DNA of 64,000 bases, from assembly GCF_003945325.1 (NCBI RefSeq), contig NZ_AP019307.1:124001-188000 (forward strand), given 5' to 3'. The notes under the pieces were generated by a model. It saw only the letters and a program-made list of their open reading frames with translations. It was not told where the DNA came from and did no database searches. The DNA is from Nocardioides baekrokdamisoli. GTDB taxonomy: Bacteria > Actinomycetota > Actinomycetes > Propionibacteriales > Nocardioidaceae. This document shows positions 55,828-64,000 of this stretch, in pieces. Made by a program: the position numbers and the translations under genes. Numbering within the stretch: position 1 is the stretch's first letter; each line of letters begins with the position of its first letter.

Positions 55828-57033
55828 ATGGGCTCTCACGCCGCTCTCGCCCCCGAGTTCCTGGACAGCGTCGCTGGCAAGCGCGTCCTCGTACGCTCCG
55901 ACCTCAATGTCCCGCTCAAGGACGGTCAGATCACGGACGACGGTCGGATCCGTGCCTCGGTACCCACCATTCAGGCGTTGGCTGCCGCGGGTGCCCGCGT
56001 GGTGGTGACCGCGCACCTCGGCCGACCCGACGGCGCTCCGGACCCCGCCTACTCGCTGGCTCCGGTCGCGAAGCGGCTCGGCGAGTTGCTCGGTGCCGAT
56101 GTCGCATTCGCCACGGACACTGTCGGACCTTCGGCTCAGGCAGTCGTTGCAGGCCTTGCCGACGGCCAGGTTGCCGTCGTCGAGAACGTCCGCTTCAACG
56201 CTGGCGAGACGTCCAAGGACGACGCCGTCCGCGGCGCCTTCGCGGCGGAACTCGCCCGGCTGGCCGACGCGTACGTCTCCGACGGCTTCGGCGTCGTACA
56301 CCGGAAGCAGGCCTCGGTGTACGACATCGCCACGATCCTTCCGCACGCGATGGGCTCGCTCGTCGCTACCGAGGTCGATGTACTCAAGCGGCTCACCGAG
56401 AACCCGGCGCGGCCTTACGTCGTGGCGCTTGGCGGCTCGAAGGTCTCGGACAAGTTGGGAGTCATCGACAACCTCCTGGAGAAGGCCGACAAGCTGATCA
56501 TCGGCGGCGGCATGCTCTTCACCTTCCTCAAGGCGCAGGGGTACGAGATCGGCGCGTCATTGCTCGAGGAGGACCAGATCCCGACCGTGCTCGACTACCT
56601 CGACCGTGCGAAGGCGTCGGGCGTCGAGATCCTGTTGCCGACCGACATCGTGGTCGCCGACTCGTTCGGTGACGCCGCCTCGGCGCGTGTCGTGCCTGCG
56701 ACCGAAATCCCGGCAGGCACGCTCGGTCTCGACATCGGCCCGGAGTCGGGCAAGGCGTTCGCGGCAGCCCTCGCCGATGCGAAGACCGTCTTCTGGAACG
56801 GCCCGATGGGTGTGTTCGAGATCGCCGCCTTCGCGGAGGGCACGCGAGCGGTGGCCGAAGCTCTCACCAAGGTCGACGGCTTGTCGGTCGTCGGCGGCGG
56901 CGACTCGGCGGCGGCGGTGCGTACGCTCGGCTTCTCCGACGACCAGTTCGGTCACATCTCGACCGGCGGCGGCGCCTCGCTGGAGTACCTCGAGGGCAAG
57001 ACCCTCCCCGGCATCACGGTCCTGGAGGCCTGA
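55828..57033 (+). CDS. pgk: Phosphoglycerate kinase
   Basis: Substrate-level ATP formation from 1,3-bisphosphoglycerate. 401 residues; [28 protein letters not shown] and [15 protein letters not shown] form the substrate side, and [17 protein letters not shown] and [16 protein letters not shown] the nucleotide side, with GGGDSAAAV near the end. Starts three bases after gap. Confidence 0.98.
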   Translation: MGSHAALAPEFLDSVAGKRVLVRSDLNVPLKDGQITDDGRIRASVPTIQALAAAGARVVVTAHLGRPDGAPDPAYSLAPVAKRLGELLGADVAFATDTVGPSAQAVVAGLADGQVAVVENVRFNAGETSKDDAVRGAFAAELARLADAYVSDGFGVVHRKQASVYDIATILPHAMGSLVATEVDVLKRLTENPARPYVVALGGSKVSDKLGVIDNLLEKADKLIIGGGMLFTFLKAQGYEIGASLLEEDQIPTVLDYLDRAKASGVEILLPTDIVVADSFGDAASARVVPATEIPAGTLGLDIGPESGKAFAAALADAKTVFWNGPMGVFEIAAFAEGTRAVAEALTKVDGLSVVGGGDSAAAVRTLGFSDDQFGHISTGGGASLEYLEGKTLPGITVLEA

Positions 57034-57035
57034 TC

Positions 57036-57845
57036 ATGGCCCAGCGCACATCAACGACTCGTACGCCCCTCATGGCCGGCAACTGGAAGATGAACCTCAA
57101 CCATGCTGAGGCCGTCTCGCTGGTCAACAAGCTTGCGACCGTCCTGCACGACAAGAAGCACGACTTCGCCAAGGCGGAGGTCGTCGTGGTGCCGCCGTTC
57201 ACCGATCTGCGTTCGGTGCAGACCTTGGTCGACGGCGACCACCTCTCGATCAAGTACGGCGCTCAGGACGTGTCCATCCACCCGAATGGCGCCTACACAG
57301 GCGAGATCTCGGCAGCGATGCTGAGCAAGCTGGGATGCGCGTACGTGGTCGTCGGGCACTCCGAGCGTCGTGAGTACCACGGTGAGACAGACGCGCTGGT
57401 CGCTGAGAAGGCGGCAGTGGCGTTGGCCGCGGGGATGACGCCCATCGTGTGTGTCGGCGAGGGCATCGAGATCCGTCGCGAGGGTACGCACGTTCCTCAT
57501 GTGACCGCGCAGGTCGTCGGATCCCTGGCCGGCCTCAGCGCCGATCAGGTCTCAGCGAGCGTCATCGCGTACGAACCGGTGTGGGCGATCGGAACCGGTG
57601 AGGTGGCGACGCCTGCCGATGCGCAGGAGGTCTGCAGGGCCATTCGGGCGCAGTTGGCGGAGTCGTACGGGGATGAGGTCGCTGCCAAGACCCGCGTTCT
57701 CTATGGCGGTTCGGTCAAGGCAAGCAACGTTGCGGCGTTGATGGCTGAGACGGACGTGGACGGTGCGCTGGTCGGCGGTGCGAGCCTCGTGGCCGAGGAG
57801 TTCGCGGGCATCGCGCGCTTCTACGACTTGCCGGTGCTGTCCTGA
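57036..57845 (+). CDS. tpiA: Triosephosphate isomerase
   Basis: Interconverts the triose phosphates. 269 residues; Lys18 (GNWKMN), His108 ([11 protein letters not shown]) and catalytic Glu180 ([12 protein letters not shown]) are all present, with phosphate loop [10 protein letters not shown] ten-residue N-terminal tail ([10 protein letters not shown]) precedes the barrel. Two bases separate it from pgk. Confidence 0.98.
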   Translation: MAQRTSTTRTPLMAGNWKMNLNHAEAVSLVNKLATVLHDKKHDFAKAEVVVVPPFTDLRSVQTLVDGDHLSIKYGAQDVSIHPNGAYTGEISAAMLSKLGCAYVVVGHSERREYHGETDALVAEKAAVALAAGMTPIVCVGEGIEIRREGTHVPHVTAQVVGSLAGLSADQVSASVIAYEPVWAIGTGEVATPADAQEVCRAIRAQLAESYGDEVAAKTRVLYGGSVKASNVAALMAETDVDGALVGGASLVAEEFAGIARFYDLPVLS

Positions 57846-57870
57846 TGCCAACTGGCGTCGCTGCCTGACA

Positions 57871-57876
57871 TAGGAT
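57871..57876 (+). promoter_or_regulatory. -10 TAGGAT for secG (leaderless)
   Basis: TAGGAT ends seven bases before the secG GTG, so secG can be transcribed apart from tpiA. Confidence 0.6.
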
Positions 57877-57883
57877 CCCCACC

Positions 57884-58117
57884 GTGGAAATCTTCCTCAC
57901 CTCGATCCTCGTCCTGACGAGCCTGTTCCTCATCGTCCTGGTGCTCTTGCACAAGGGACGCGGTGGTGGCCTGTCCGACATGTTCGGTGGCGGTGTGTCC
58001 AGTTCGCTGGGTGGCTCGTCGGTCGCTGAGCGCAACCTCGACCGTCTCACTGTCGGCATCGGCATCATCTGGTTCGCAACCGTGATCGGGCTGGGTATGT
58101 ACCTGGCCTACCGCTGA
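57884..58117 (+). CDS. secG: Preprotein translocase subunit SecG
   Basis: 77 residues, two membrane helices (about 3-22 LTSILVLTSLFLIVLVLLHK and 55-75 VGIGIIWFATVIGLGMYLAY) joined by the conserved GRGGGLSDMFGGG loop. Auxiliary part of the SecYEG channel. GTG start with leaderless -10. The position after tpiA is conserved across bacteria. Confidence 0.96.
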   Translation: MEIFLTSILVLTSLFLIVLVLLHKGRGGGLSDMFGGGVSSSLGGSSVAERNLDRLTVGIGIIWFATVIGLGMYLAYR

Positions 58118-58204
58118 CGCGAAGCACCATCGCCGCTCATTGGGCGGCACTTGACCTGCGCCGCAGTGGCGGCATCAATCCTGACTACGTAGAAGAGGAC
58201 ACGC

Positions 58205-58564
58205 ATGGCTGGCGGAGGAAACGCGATCCGTGGAAGCCGAGTCGGCGCTGGGCCGATGGGCGAAGCGGAACGGGGCGAAGCCGCTCCGCGGAAGGCAGTT
58301 GTCTACTTCTGCGCCCACGAGCACCGCTCGGTGATCACGTTCGCGGTCGAGGCCACGGCGCCCGACTCGTGGGACTGCCCGAAGTGCGGCCTGCCGGCCG
58401 GTCTCGACGCGGAGAATGCTCCGCCGGCACCGAAGATCGAGCCGTACAAGACGCACCTTGCGTACGTGAAGGAGCGTCGCTCGGACGCTGAGGCTGCCGA
58501 GATCCTCGATGAGGCAGTGCAGTTGCTTCGGTCCCGCCGCAAGTCGGGCGAAGTCATCTTCTGA
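58205..58564 (+). CDS. rbpA: RNA polymerase-binding protein RbpA
   Basis: Actinobacterial transcription factor that stabilises open complexes with group 1 and 2 sigma factors. 119 residues: the N-terminal tail MAGGGNAIRGSRVGAGPMGEAERG, a core domain with YFCAHEHRS and DCPKCGLPAG (zinc or remnant zinc site), a basic linker and the sigma-binding helix KTHLAYVKERRSDAEAAEILDEAV. AGAGGA precedes the ATG. Its presence agrees with the many extended or TANNNT-type promoters in this window. Confidence 0.96.
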   Translation: MAGGGNAIRGSRVGAGPMGEAERGEAAPRKAVVYFCAHEHRSVITFAVEATAPDSWDCPKCGLPAGLDAENAPPAPKIEPYKTHLAYVKERRSDAEAAEILDEAVQLLRSRRKSGEVIF

Positions 58565-58580
58565 GCCTCTGGGTTCATTC

Positions 58581-58620
58581 ACAGTGGGGCGGGTACCGGG
58601 ATTCCGGCCCGCCCCACTGT
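58581..58620. terminator. Bidirectional terminator between rbpA and the surface-protein gene
   Basis: 13-bp stem ACAGTGGGGCGGG (58581-58593) / CCCGCCCCACTGT (58608-58620) with a nested CCGG / CCGG pair. Sixteen bases after rbpA and seven before the end of the convergent gene; GTTT follows on the plus strand. Confidence 0.85.
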
Positions 58621-58627
58621 GTTTCTG

Positions 58628-61600
58628 CTATCCGCGGTGGCTGCCCCGGCTGTCCCGGCTGTCCCGGCTGGCTCGAGTACGTCGACCGGTGACGCGAAGT
58701 CCGATCGCACCCACCGCACTAGCACCGCCGAGAAGGCCCACCCAGCCGCTCGGGCCACCCGTGTCGGGTAGTCGCTCGGGACTCGGGGGAGTCGGCCGCG
58801 GGTTCCCGTCCCGGGGCGGTCCCAGGACCGTCTGCACCTCGTCGCACTGATCGGTGTCGGCGTCCAGCGCTGCATCCACGGTCGGGCCGTCGTTGGCCTG
58901 ACAGATCGGACCGCCGTCGACCGGCGCCGGCGGGGTGACGTCAGGCGAGTCGACGCTTGCCACGTTGACGATCCGGGTCCCCGGCGCGGCCCTGACTCGG
59001 CCTCGGAAGCTCACCGACGCAACAACCCCGGCGCCCAGGTCACCGACGGTCCACGTGTTCCTGGCCAGATCGAAGGTTCCCTGGGTCGGCGGATGGGTCA
59101 CACGCAGCGTGGAGCGATCCAGGCCGGCCGGATAGGTGTCCTCGACCCGGACGTCTCGTGCTCCGACGGTGCCGTCGACGCGTACGTGGATCGTCCATGT
59201 CACCGTTCCGTCCGCGGTTACCCCGTCCGCGTGTTTGTCTATGCGGAGCCGCGGAGACGACACCTCGGCGACGTCGCACTGGTCAGTGTCGGCGCCCACG
59301 TCCTGATTGTTGCGCTGACAGTGGGCGCTCGATGTCGGTTGGTAGGGATTGCTCGGGTTCTCGACGTACGCGAGGTTCTGGAACGGCTTGGTGCGGTCGG
59401 CACCGACGGTGATCGTGGTTGTCAGGGATGACGTGACGGTCCGGCCGGGGGCGAGATCCCCGATCACCCACGTGCGGGTGCCGGGGTCGAAGGCGCCGGC
59501 GGACATGTTGGCGAATCGGACCGATGCCGGATCATTCCCCGGACCACCGAGATCATGGACCCGCACGCCCCGCGCCGTGCTCGCCGACGGGTTTCGCACA
59601 GTCACCGTGTAGTGCAGCGTGTCCCCGTCCATCCAGCCGTCAGCGGACTCGAACTTCTTGGCGATCTGGAGCGAAGAGCCGTCAGTGACAGTGCTGGCTG
59701 CCGCTGCCTTGATCATCTGCAGACGGGTGTGAGTCGCCTTGGCGTACGCGATGTTCTCGAAGCGATCTCCTCTGCGGCCGCCGACCGGGTGCCACGTGAT
59801 GGTGTTCGACCTGGTCGCTCCGACCGGCAGCACGCCACCCACGATCCGGATGGCGGTCGCCGAGGAGGGATCCGTCGGAGGGGTGGAGGACCACATCGGC
59901 GATGGCGACGCGAAGGATCCGTTGGCTCCCGCGTTCGGATCGGTGCTGATGCTCGCGGGCGCTGCGGTGGCGTAGTAGACCCGGTCGCCCGGAGACGCCG
60001 TGACCGAGTCGATCTCGTAGGTCCCGTGGAAGGCCGTTCCGCGGGCGTCACCGTTCCATGGAAGGACGTCGATGGTGTCTGTCTGGGCCTGATCGACCGT
60101 GTCAAGGTTCGCGAGGTCGAGCCGCCAGGTGTCCGTACCGCCTGCTGCGAACGTTGGGGAACCAGCGGACTTCGTCAGCAGCGTACGTCCGTCACCGGCA
60201 TAGGCGACGTCCGCGCTGTCCTCGGCGGTCTCGACCCCGGCGTTGCCGGTTGCCGGCCCGCTCGCGACCGTGGCAATGACCGTGTTGCGGCGTACGCCTT
60301 CGGTGAACGAGATCCGGCCACGGTAGCTGATCTCGGTGTCGACGTTGACCGGGCCGCTCTGGGTCCACACCAGTCGGGTGGAGCCGTCTGCGTTGTGTAC
60401 GACCGAGTCGGGAGCGCGTGAGGCGCTCCCGTCCACGTAGTCGACGCCGGCCGGCATCTCGTCGGTCAGGGTCCAGGTGGCCGATCCTGCGCCGAGGTTG
60501 GCGTCGGCCCCGGTGTGGAGCGAATAGGTGACGACGTCGCCGGCGCGTACGTCGGGCTGCGAGACGGTCTTGTGGACGTACGGCCGTGCGCCGAGGATCC
60601 GCATGACGTCGCGCAGCGAGTCCGTACCCGGGTAGGAGAGTCCGGGCGTGCGCGTGTTGAGTGTCGTCAGGTCGCTCGACCGCTTCCACACACCGGTCCG
60701 ATCGGTGGCGGACCCAATCGTCCACACCGCGTCGCTCGGGGTCGCGGTCTGCGCGATCTTCGCGGCAGCGTGCATCCCGACGCGCGTCGGCGTCGTCGAG
60801 AGTGGCGAGGCCGCGGCGAGCTTGGCCGGATCGACTGTCAGCTTGATCGCAGTGATCGAGGCAGGGTCGCTCACCGACAGGTGTTGCTCCTCGGTGCAGC
60901 GGCAGTCGTCACCCGCGTGATTGAGCACGACGTACGAGACCGGCGTGAAGTTGACGCTGCCGCAGTCGAATGCTGCGCGGGAACCGGCCGCCGGTAGCGG
61001 TCCGGTGTACACGGACCAGCTGTACGTGCCAGCCGGCAGCGCGGCGATGTCCGTCGCGCTGGTCGGCTGGAGGTTCGGGATCACGTCGCCGGTGAAACTG
61101 GCCGGACCGTCCAGGACCTCGCACGTCGACCACTCCGCGCGTGCCGGGATGGCGGATGCCGGTTGGCCGCCCCAGATCCCGTTCGTCGAGTTGGTGATGA
61201 GCTGATCCCCGGGCGTTGCGTAGTAGGACGCAGCCCATGGACCCCCGCCTCCGACGACCCGGGAATCCATCGGTGGGGCGAACCCGTCCGGGTGGGCCCA
61301 GTTGTGGGCGTATCCGCCGGGAACCGTGATGGCCACGGCCTCGGTGTTGTTGCTGAGGTCGCTCTCGGTGACGGCTGTGCCGGAGGTCGTGGTGGCGACC
61401 GTGCGCTTGACGCTCAGTTCGAAGGACGAGGTGGCGGGGAGCACTCCGTTCGAGCTGGTCATCGGAAGCCCGAAGGCGGCGAAGACGTGACGGTCCGGGG
61501 GAAGGTTCGAGCCATCGGCTGCGGTTGTCGGCGGGTTCAGGGCCGCTCCTGAGCGGTATCCGGTCAACTGAACGTGGAAGACACCGGGGGCAGTCTGGCT

Positions 61601-62386
61601 GATCGTGCACGCGTCCGGCATCGGGGCCTGCGACGAGGTGTACGGCATGGAACTGGGCGCGGTGCTTGACGCAAGGGGTACGCAGGGGCCCTGGGTCGGC
61701 GTGATCGCCGCGGGGGCATTCGTCGAGGTCTTGTTGGCCACAACCACGTCGAAGGAGATCGGCCCACGCAGATCAGCGGCACCGGCGGGCAGCGCGATGG
61801 CCACCGGGAACGTCGAGTGCCACGCCGTGTTGGCCTGGATCCGCTGCGCCTCATTGAAGACGACATCGATGCCCGGCGCCGCGGTGACGGGAACGGGCGG
61901 AAGCGAGGTGCTGGTCGTCCCGTCGGTCACCTCGACGCGTACGGCGCCACCGTCCGCTGCATGCGCAGTGACCGTGAAGTCGACTTCGATGGCCGTGCCG
62001 AATCGAACCGGTCCGAGATTGCATCGCACCGAGGAACCCCCGGCGGTGACCGCGGATGCCGGATCGCCGTCTGTACGACAAGCGGACGGAAGGCGGGTGA
62101 AAACGCCGTCAGCGGCGGTGAAGGTGACCACATGGTTGCTGGCCGCGCCCTCCTCGCCGAGATGGTCGTTCAGGTTCACGTGAGCGACACCGCGAACCGG
62201 CTCCCCGTTGCCGACGGATGCCGGCGCGCCGGTCCAGCTGAGGTCGAGCTCGCTGACGGGGAGAGCTGAGGCCGAGCCGCCGAAGACGGCGAAACCTGCC
62301 GAGCCGACAGCTGTCGCGGTGAGTGCGGCGGCGACCCTGGAGCGCCAGGGTCGGGCCGGCCTGCGGTGCGGAAGATGGTTGGACAT
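58628..62386 (-). CDS. LPDTG-anchored surface protein with DUF11-like repeats
   Basis: 1252 residues. A long signal peptide (1-41, cleavage after ASA, then LPVSEL), an adhesin-like N-terminal half, then several DUF11/isopeptide-type beta domains (VTYSLHTGADANLG, LHYTVTVRNPSASTARGVRVHDLG, VTWTIHVRVDGTVGARDVRVEDTYP), ending with LPDTG (1206-1210), a hydrophobic helix and the basic tail GRRTRASRDSRDSRG: a sortase substrate. Two Cys-bearing DTDQCD motifs near the C-terminus recur. It starts 12 bases after the sortase stop, with AAGGGG as ribosome site, so enzyme and substrate are one operon. Probably a pilus-like or stalk surface protein; ligand unknown. Confidence 0.88.
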   Translation of the reverse strand: MSNHLPHRRPARPWRSRVAAALTATAVGSAGFAVFGGSASALPVSELDLSWTGAPASVGNGEPVRGVAHVNLNDHLGEEGAASNHVVTFTAADGVFTRLPSACRTDGDPASAVTAGGSSVRCNLGPVRFGTAIEVDFTVTAHAADGGAVRVEVTDGTTSTSLPPVPVTAAPGIDVVFNEAQRIQANTAWHSTFPVAIALPAGAADLRGPISFDVVVANKTSTNAPAAITPTQGPCVPLASSTAPSSMPYTSSQAPMPDACTISQTAPGVFHVQLTGYRSGAALNPPTTAADGSNLPPDRHVFAAFGLPMTSSNGVLPATSSFELSVKRTVATTTSGTAVTESDLSNNTEAVAITVPGGYAHNWAHPDGFAPPMDSRVVGGGGPWAASYYATPGDQLITNSTNGIWGGQPASAIPARAEWSTCEVLDGPASFTGDVIPNLQPTSATDIAALPAGTYSWSVYTGPLPAAGSRAAFDCGSVNFTPVSYVVLNHAGDDCRCTEEQHLSVSDPASITAIKLTVDPAKLAAASPLSTTPTRVGMHAAAKIAQTATPSDAVWTIGSATDRTGVWKRSSDLTTLNTRTPGLSYPGTDSLRDVMRILGARPYVHKTVSQPDVRAGDVVTYSLHTGADANLGAGSATWTLTDEMPAGVDYVDGSASRAPDSVVHNADGSTRLVWTQSGPVNVDTEISYRGRISFTEGVRRNTVIATVASGPATGNAGVETAEDSADVAYAGDGRTLLTKSAGSPTFAAGGTDTWRLDLANLDTVDQAQTDTIDVLPWNGDARGTAFHGTYEIDSVTASPGDRVYYATAAPASISTDPNAGANGSFASPSPMWSSTPPTDPSSATAIRIVGGVLPVGATRSNTITWHPVGGRRGDRFENIAYAKATHTRLQMIKAAAASTVTDGSSLQIAKKFESADGWMDGDTLHYTVTVRNPSASTARGVRVHDLGGPGNDPASVRFANMSAGAFDPGTRTWVIGDLAPGRTVTSSLTTTITVGADRTKPFQNLAYVENPSNPYQPTSSAHCQRNNQDVGADTDQCDVAEVSSPRLRIDKHADGVTADGTVTWTIHVRVDGTVGARDVRVEDTYPAGLDRSTLRVTHPPTQGTFDLARNTWTVGDLGAGVVASVSFRGRVRAAPGTRIVNVASVDSPDVTPPAPVDGGPICQANDGPTVDAALDADTDQCDEVQTVLGPPRDGNPRPTPPSPERLPDTGGPSGWVGLLGGASAVGAIGLRVTGRRTRASRDSRDSRGSHRG

Positions 62387-62397
62387 GTGTGCCCCTT

Positions 62398-63144
62398 CTA
62401 GGCCTCGGGATGCGGATGGACGCGGAGATAGGTCCGGACCAGTTCGCCGAAGATGACGAAGCGGTCCGACGTGTGGAAGAGCTCGGCGCAGGTCAGCAGG
62501 GTGATCAGACGCGTGCTGTGGGGCGGGCTGATGCCACCTCGGTCAGGGTTGCGCGGAGACGGCGCCAAAACCCAGGACGCGCTGTCGGCGACGCGGAGGC
62601 TGCCACCACTGCCGCTCGTGACCCGATAGATGTAGCCGGACGTGAGCGTTTCGATGACGATCTCGTCGCCGATCTGCAGGCGCTGCAGGTCACGGAACGG
62701 CTCCCCATGGGTGACCCTGTGGCCCGCCAGGACCACGTTCCCGACCTCTCCCGGGTGGGCGCTTCCGACGACATGGCCCACTCCCAGGGCAAGGCTCGAT
62801 GAGCCGGTACCCTCGACGAGGGGCACGGCGTACGCCGACCCGAACCGGGGGATTCGGACCAGTCCGTCCACTGCGACCCCGCGACTGATCGCGCTGGGCG
62901 CCTGTCTGTGCCACGCGGAGAACAACGCTGCGACGGCCTGGTGCTGGCGCTGGCTGGCCACGAGATTCGTACCGACGAACTGCCAGGCCAGGTGGCCGGC
63001 GCAGACGAGCGTGACGCCAGCGAAGGCACTACCCAGGAGCCGGCGCGAGCGGCGTGCCCGTCGGCGTTGAGCGATCCGGCGACCCCGAGGCCGGCGGAGG
63101 CGACGGGGTCGGCGGGGCGCGCGGCGGCGCGGTGCGTACGGCAT
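62398..63144 (-). CDS. Sortase, class E-like
   Basis: 248 residues. A very basic N-terminus (1-35, mostly Arg/Pro) precedes one membrane helix (LLGSAFAGVTLVCAGHLAW), then the sortase barrel with His142 (VVLAGHRVTHGEPFRDL), Cys219 (LLTCAELFHTSDRF) and Arg228, the catalytic triad. It cleaves and links LPXTG-type proteins to the wall; the adjacent LPDTG protein is the obvious substrate. Class E enzymes characterised in Streptomyces prefer LAXTG, so this pairing differs. The ATG has GAGGATC upstream. Divergent from the small membrane protein. Confidence 0.9.
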   Translation of the reverse strand: MPYAPRRRAPRRPRRLRRPRGRRIAQRRRARRSRRLLGSAFAGVTLVCAGHLAWQFVGTNLVASQRQHQAVAALFSAWHRQAPSAISRGVAVDGLVRIPRFGSAYAVPLVEGTGSSSLALGVGHVVGSAHPGEVGNVVLAGHRVTHGEPFRDLQRLQIGDEIVIETLTSGYIYRVTSGSGGSLRVADSASWVLAPSPRNPDRGGISPPHSTRLITLLTCAELFHTSDRFVIFGELVRTYLRVHPHPEA

Positions 63145-63323
63145 GGGGAGATCCTCAGGCAGCGTCTCGACGCGTCACTGCGCATGCTTGATGCCCTGTG
63201 GAGGAACGCCGCGGTGTGCCTGCCTGTGGAGAAGGCGTGGCCGACCTACGATGTCGGCAGGGCTACTCGGGGCCTGTGTCGTCGCTCGGCAGTCGTCGTG
63301 GCGACGCCTTCGCTTCCCCGAGC
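63145..63323. promoter_or_regulatory. Divergent intergenic region of the sortase locus
   Basis: 179 bases between the sortase start and the small membrane protein. TACGAT on the plus strand (63245-63250) is a possible -10 for the right-hand gene. No repeat or clear operator was seen. Confidence 0.35.
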
Positions 63324-63671
63324 ATGAACGGCCTCATCATCGCGACCCAGCACCGCCCCACGCCTCCACGGAAACAGTCACCCTCGGCTGTGCGGCGTAC
63401 GCCGGCGTCCTCGGGGAGGGCGGCACACGTGCGCAGGCCGACGGTGCCACAGAAGTCGCCGGTGCGTATGCGAAGGCCGGCTCCGCCCTACCGCCCGAAC
63501 TACTGGTTGGTCGGGGCTCTGGCGATGGCGTTCGTCCTGCTTGCGGTGGCCTTTCTGGTCACCATCGCGATCCTCTGGAGCCTCGTCGGACCGCCCACGA
63601 CCGCGGTCATGGTGCTGGTCTACGTGACGACGATGTACGGGCTGTGGCGGGTGGGCGTCAGCCGGCTCTAG
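63324..63671 (+). CDS. Small membrane protein of unknown function
   Basis: 115 residues. A basic, Pro-rich cytosolic part (RRTPASSGRAAHVRRPTVPQ) is followed by two helices (about 65-88 and 91-110: ALAMAFVLLAVAFLVTIAILW and TTAVMVLVYVTTMYGLWRVG). No ribosome site is visible before ATG 63324, and a later start near residue 48 (MRRPAPPY) is possible. It ends tail to tail with pgl, sharing CTAG. No family recognised. Confidence 0.55.
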   Translation: MNGLIIATQHRPTPPRKQSPSAVRRTPASSGRAAHVRRPTVPQKSPVRMRRPAPPYRPNYWLVGALAMAFVLLAVAFLVTIAILWSLVGPPTTAVMVLVYVTTMYGLWRVGVSRL

Positions 63672-64000
63672 AGCCCACTCGCGGCGGCGCGGTCGAGGAA
63701 CCAGACCGTCTCCGCGAGGCCACGCACCCGCCTGGCCGGCAGATCCGCGCTGGTCGTGGCGTCAGCGACCGCAGCTGCCTTGTCGGGTCCGGTGACCAAC
63801 AGCCATACGGACTCGGAGTTGTTCAGCGCCGGGACGGTCAAGCTGATGCGCTGGGGCGGTGGCTTGGGGGAGCCTGTGACCGCGATCGCGGTTGCTTCGT
63901 CGGCGCCGAGCCCAGGTGCGCCCGGGAACAGGGATGCGACGTGACCGTCCGGTCCCATCCCGAGCATCGTCACGAGGAAGGGCTCCTGCCGCCGGGCGAG
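63668..64000 (-). CDS. pgl: 6-phosphogluconolactonase, 3' part (5' end outside window)
   Basis: Hydrolyses 6-phosphogluconolactone in the oxidative pentose phosphate pathway. The frame stays open to the last base, giving 110 visible residues, a little under half of the usual 240-260. FLVTMLGMGPDGHVASLFPG is the catalytic signature with the conserved His, followed by ISLTVPALNNSESVWLLVTGPDKAAAV. Its stop overlaps the convergent membrane-protein stop by four bases (CTAG). Confidence 0.95.
   Translation of the reverse strand, partial: LARRQEPFLVTMLGMGPDGHVASLFPGAPGLGADEATAIAVTGSPKPPPQRISLTVPALNNSESVWLLVTGPDKAAAVADATTSADLPARRVRGLAETVWFLDRAAASGL

Overview
The window is a gene-dense, high-GC stretch of chromosome from an actinobacterium. 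The gene content and order fit Propionibacteriales, Nocardioidaceae-like: thyA-folA-dapA-rnj-ftsK-rimO-pgsA-cinA-clgR-lhr-recA-recX, then uvrA-uvrC-rapZ-yvcK-whiA-gap-pgk-tpiA-secG-rbpA. RbpA, WhiA, ClgR, DUF3046, DUF4191 and an LppX/LprAFG-type lipoprotein are actinobacterial markers. No tRNA, rRNA, CRISPR array, prophage or intact insertion sequence was found, and no gene-free gap exceeds 300 bp.

Layout. 1-7.1 kb: 3' part of pyruvate carboxylase, a type III glutamine synthetase on the minus strand with a GlnR-like box, and an RDD/lipoprotein operon. 7.1-13 kb (minus): aminopeptidase PepA, a two-lipoyl-domain E2, LipB, LipA and DUF4191, which puts lipoate attachment, sulfur insertion and the lipoylated acceptor together. 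13-21 kb: gcvT, PhzF-like protein, thyA-folA, dapA, RNase J. 21.5-29.2 kb: ftsK, a RodZ-like protein, rimO, pgsA, cinA, clgR. 29.2-38.5 kb: giant helicase Lhr (minus), a small zinc-ribbon protein, DinB-like protein, DUF3046, then the SOS-controlled recA-recX cluster, which runs on into a HipA-like kinase plus DUF3037 pair. 38.5-42 kb (minus): assimilatory sulfate reduction (sir, cysH, CbiX-type chelatase) preceded by an unlisted 29-codon leader peptide. 42-46.3 kb: long-form glyA, a CitE-like lyase, map and a metallo-hydrolase. 46.4-58.6 kb: uvrA (LexA box), Rieske lipoprotein, uvrC, rapZ-yvcK-whiA, lower glycolysis, secG, rbpA. 58.6-64 kb: a 1252-residue LPDTG surface protein behind its own class E-like sortase, a small membrane protein, and the 3' part of 6-phosphogluconolactonase.

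Regulatory architecture. Many genes have a TANNNT -10 hexamer ending 6 or 7 bases before the start codon (RDD, lipA, gcvT, thyA, dapA, ftsK, rimO, a Ddn-like gene, DinB-like gene, plsC, glyA, map, Rieske, uvrC, secG), the signature of leaderless transcription. This fixes several starts, for example GTG for thyA and map.

The least explained features are non-coding. An 83-bp element is found twice, just after rnj and just after glyA. It begins TGACGG and ends CGTCA, is about 84 percent identical between copies, has a stem pair that co-varies, and in each place is bracketed by inverted copies of that gene's own 3' end. A miniature with the same TGACGG...CGTCA core ends the DUF4191 gene. A different palindromic repeat lies directly over the predicted glyA promoter.
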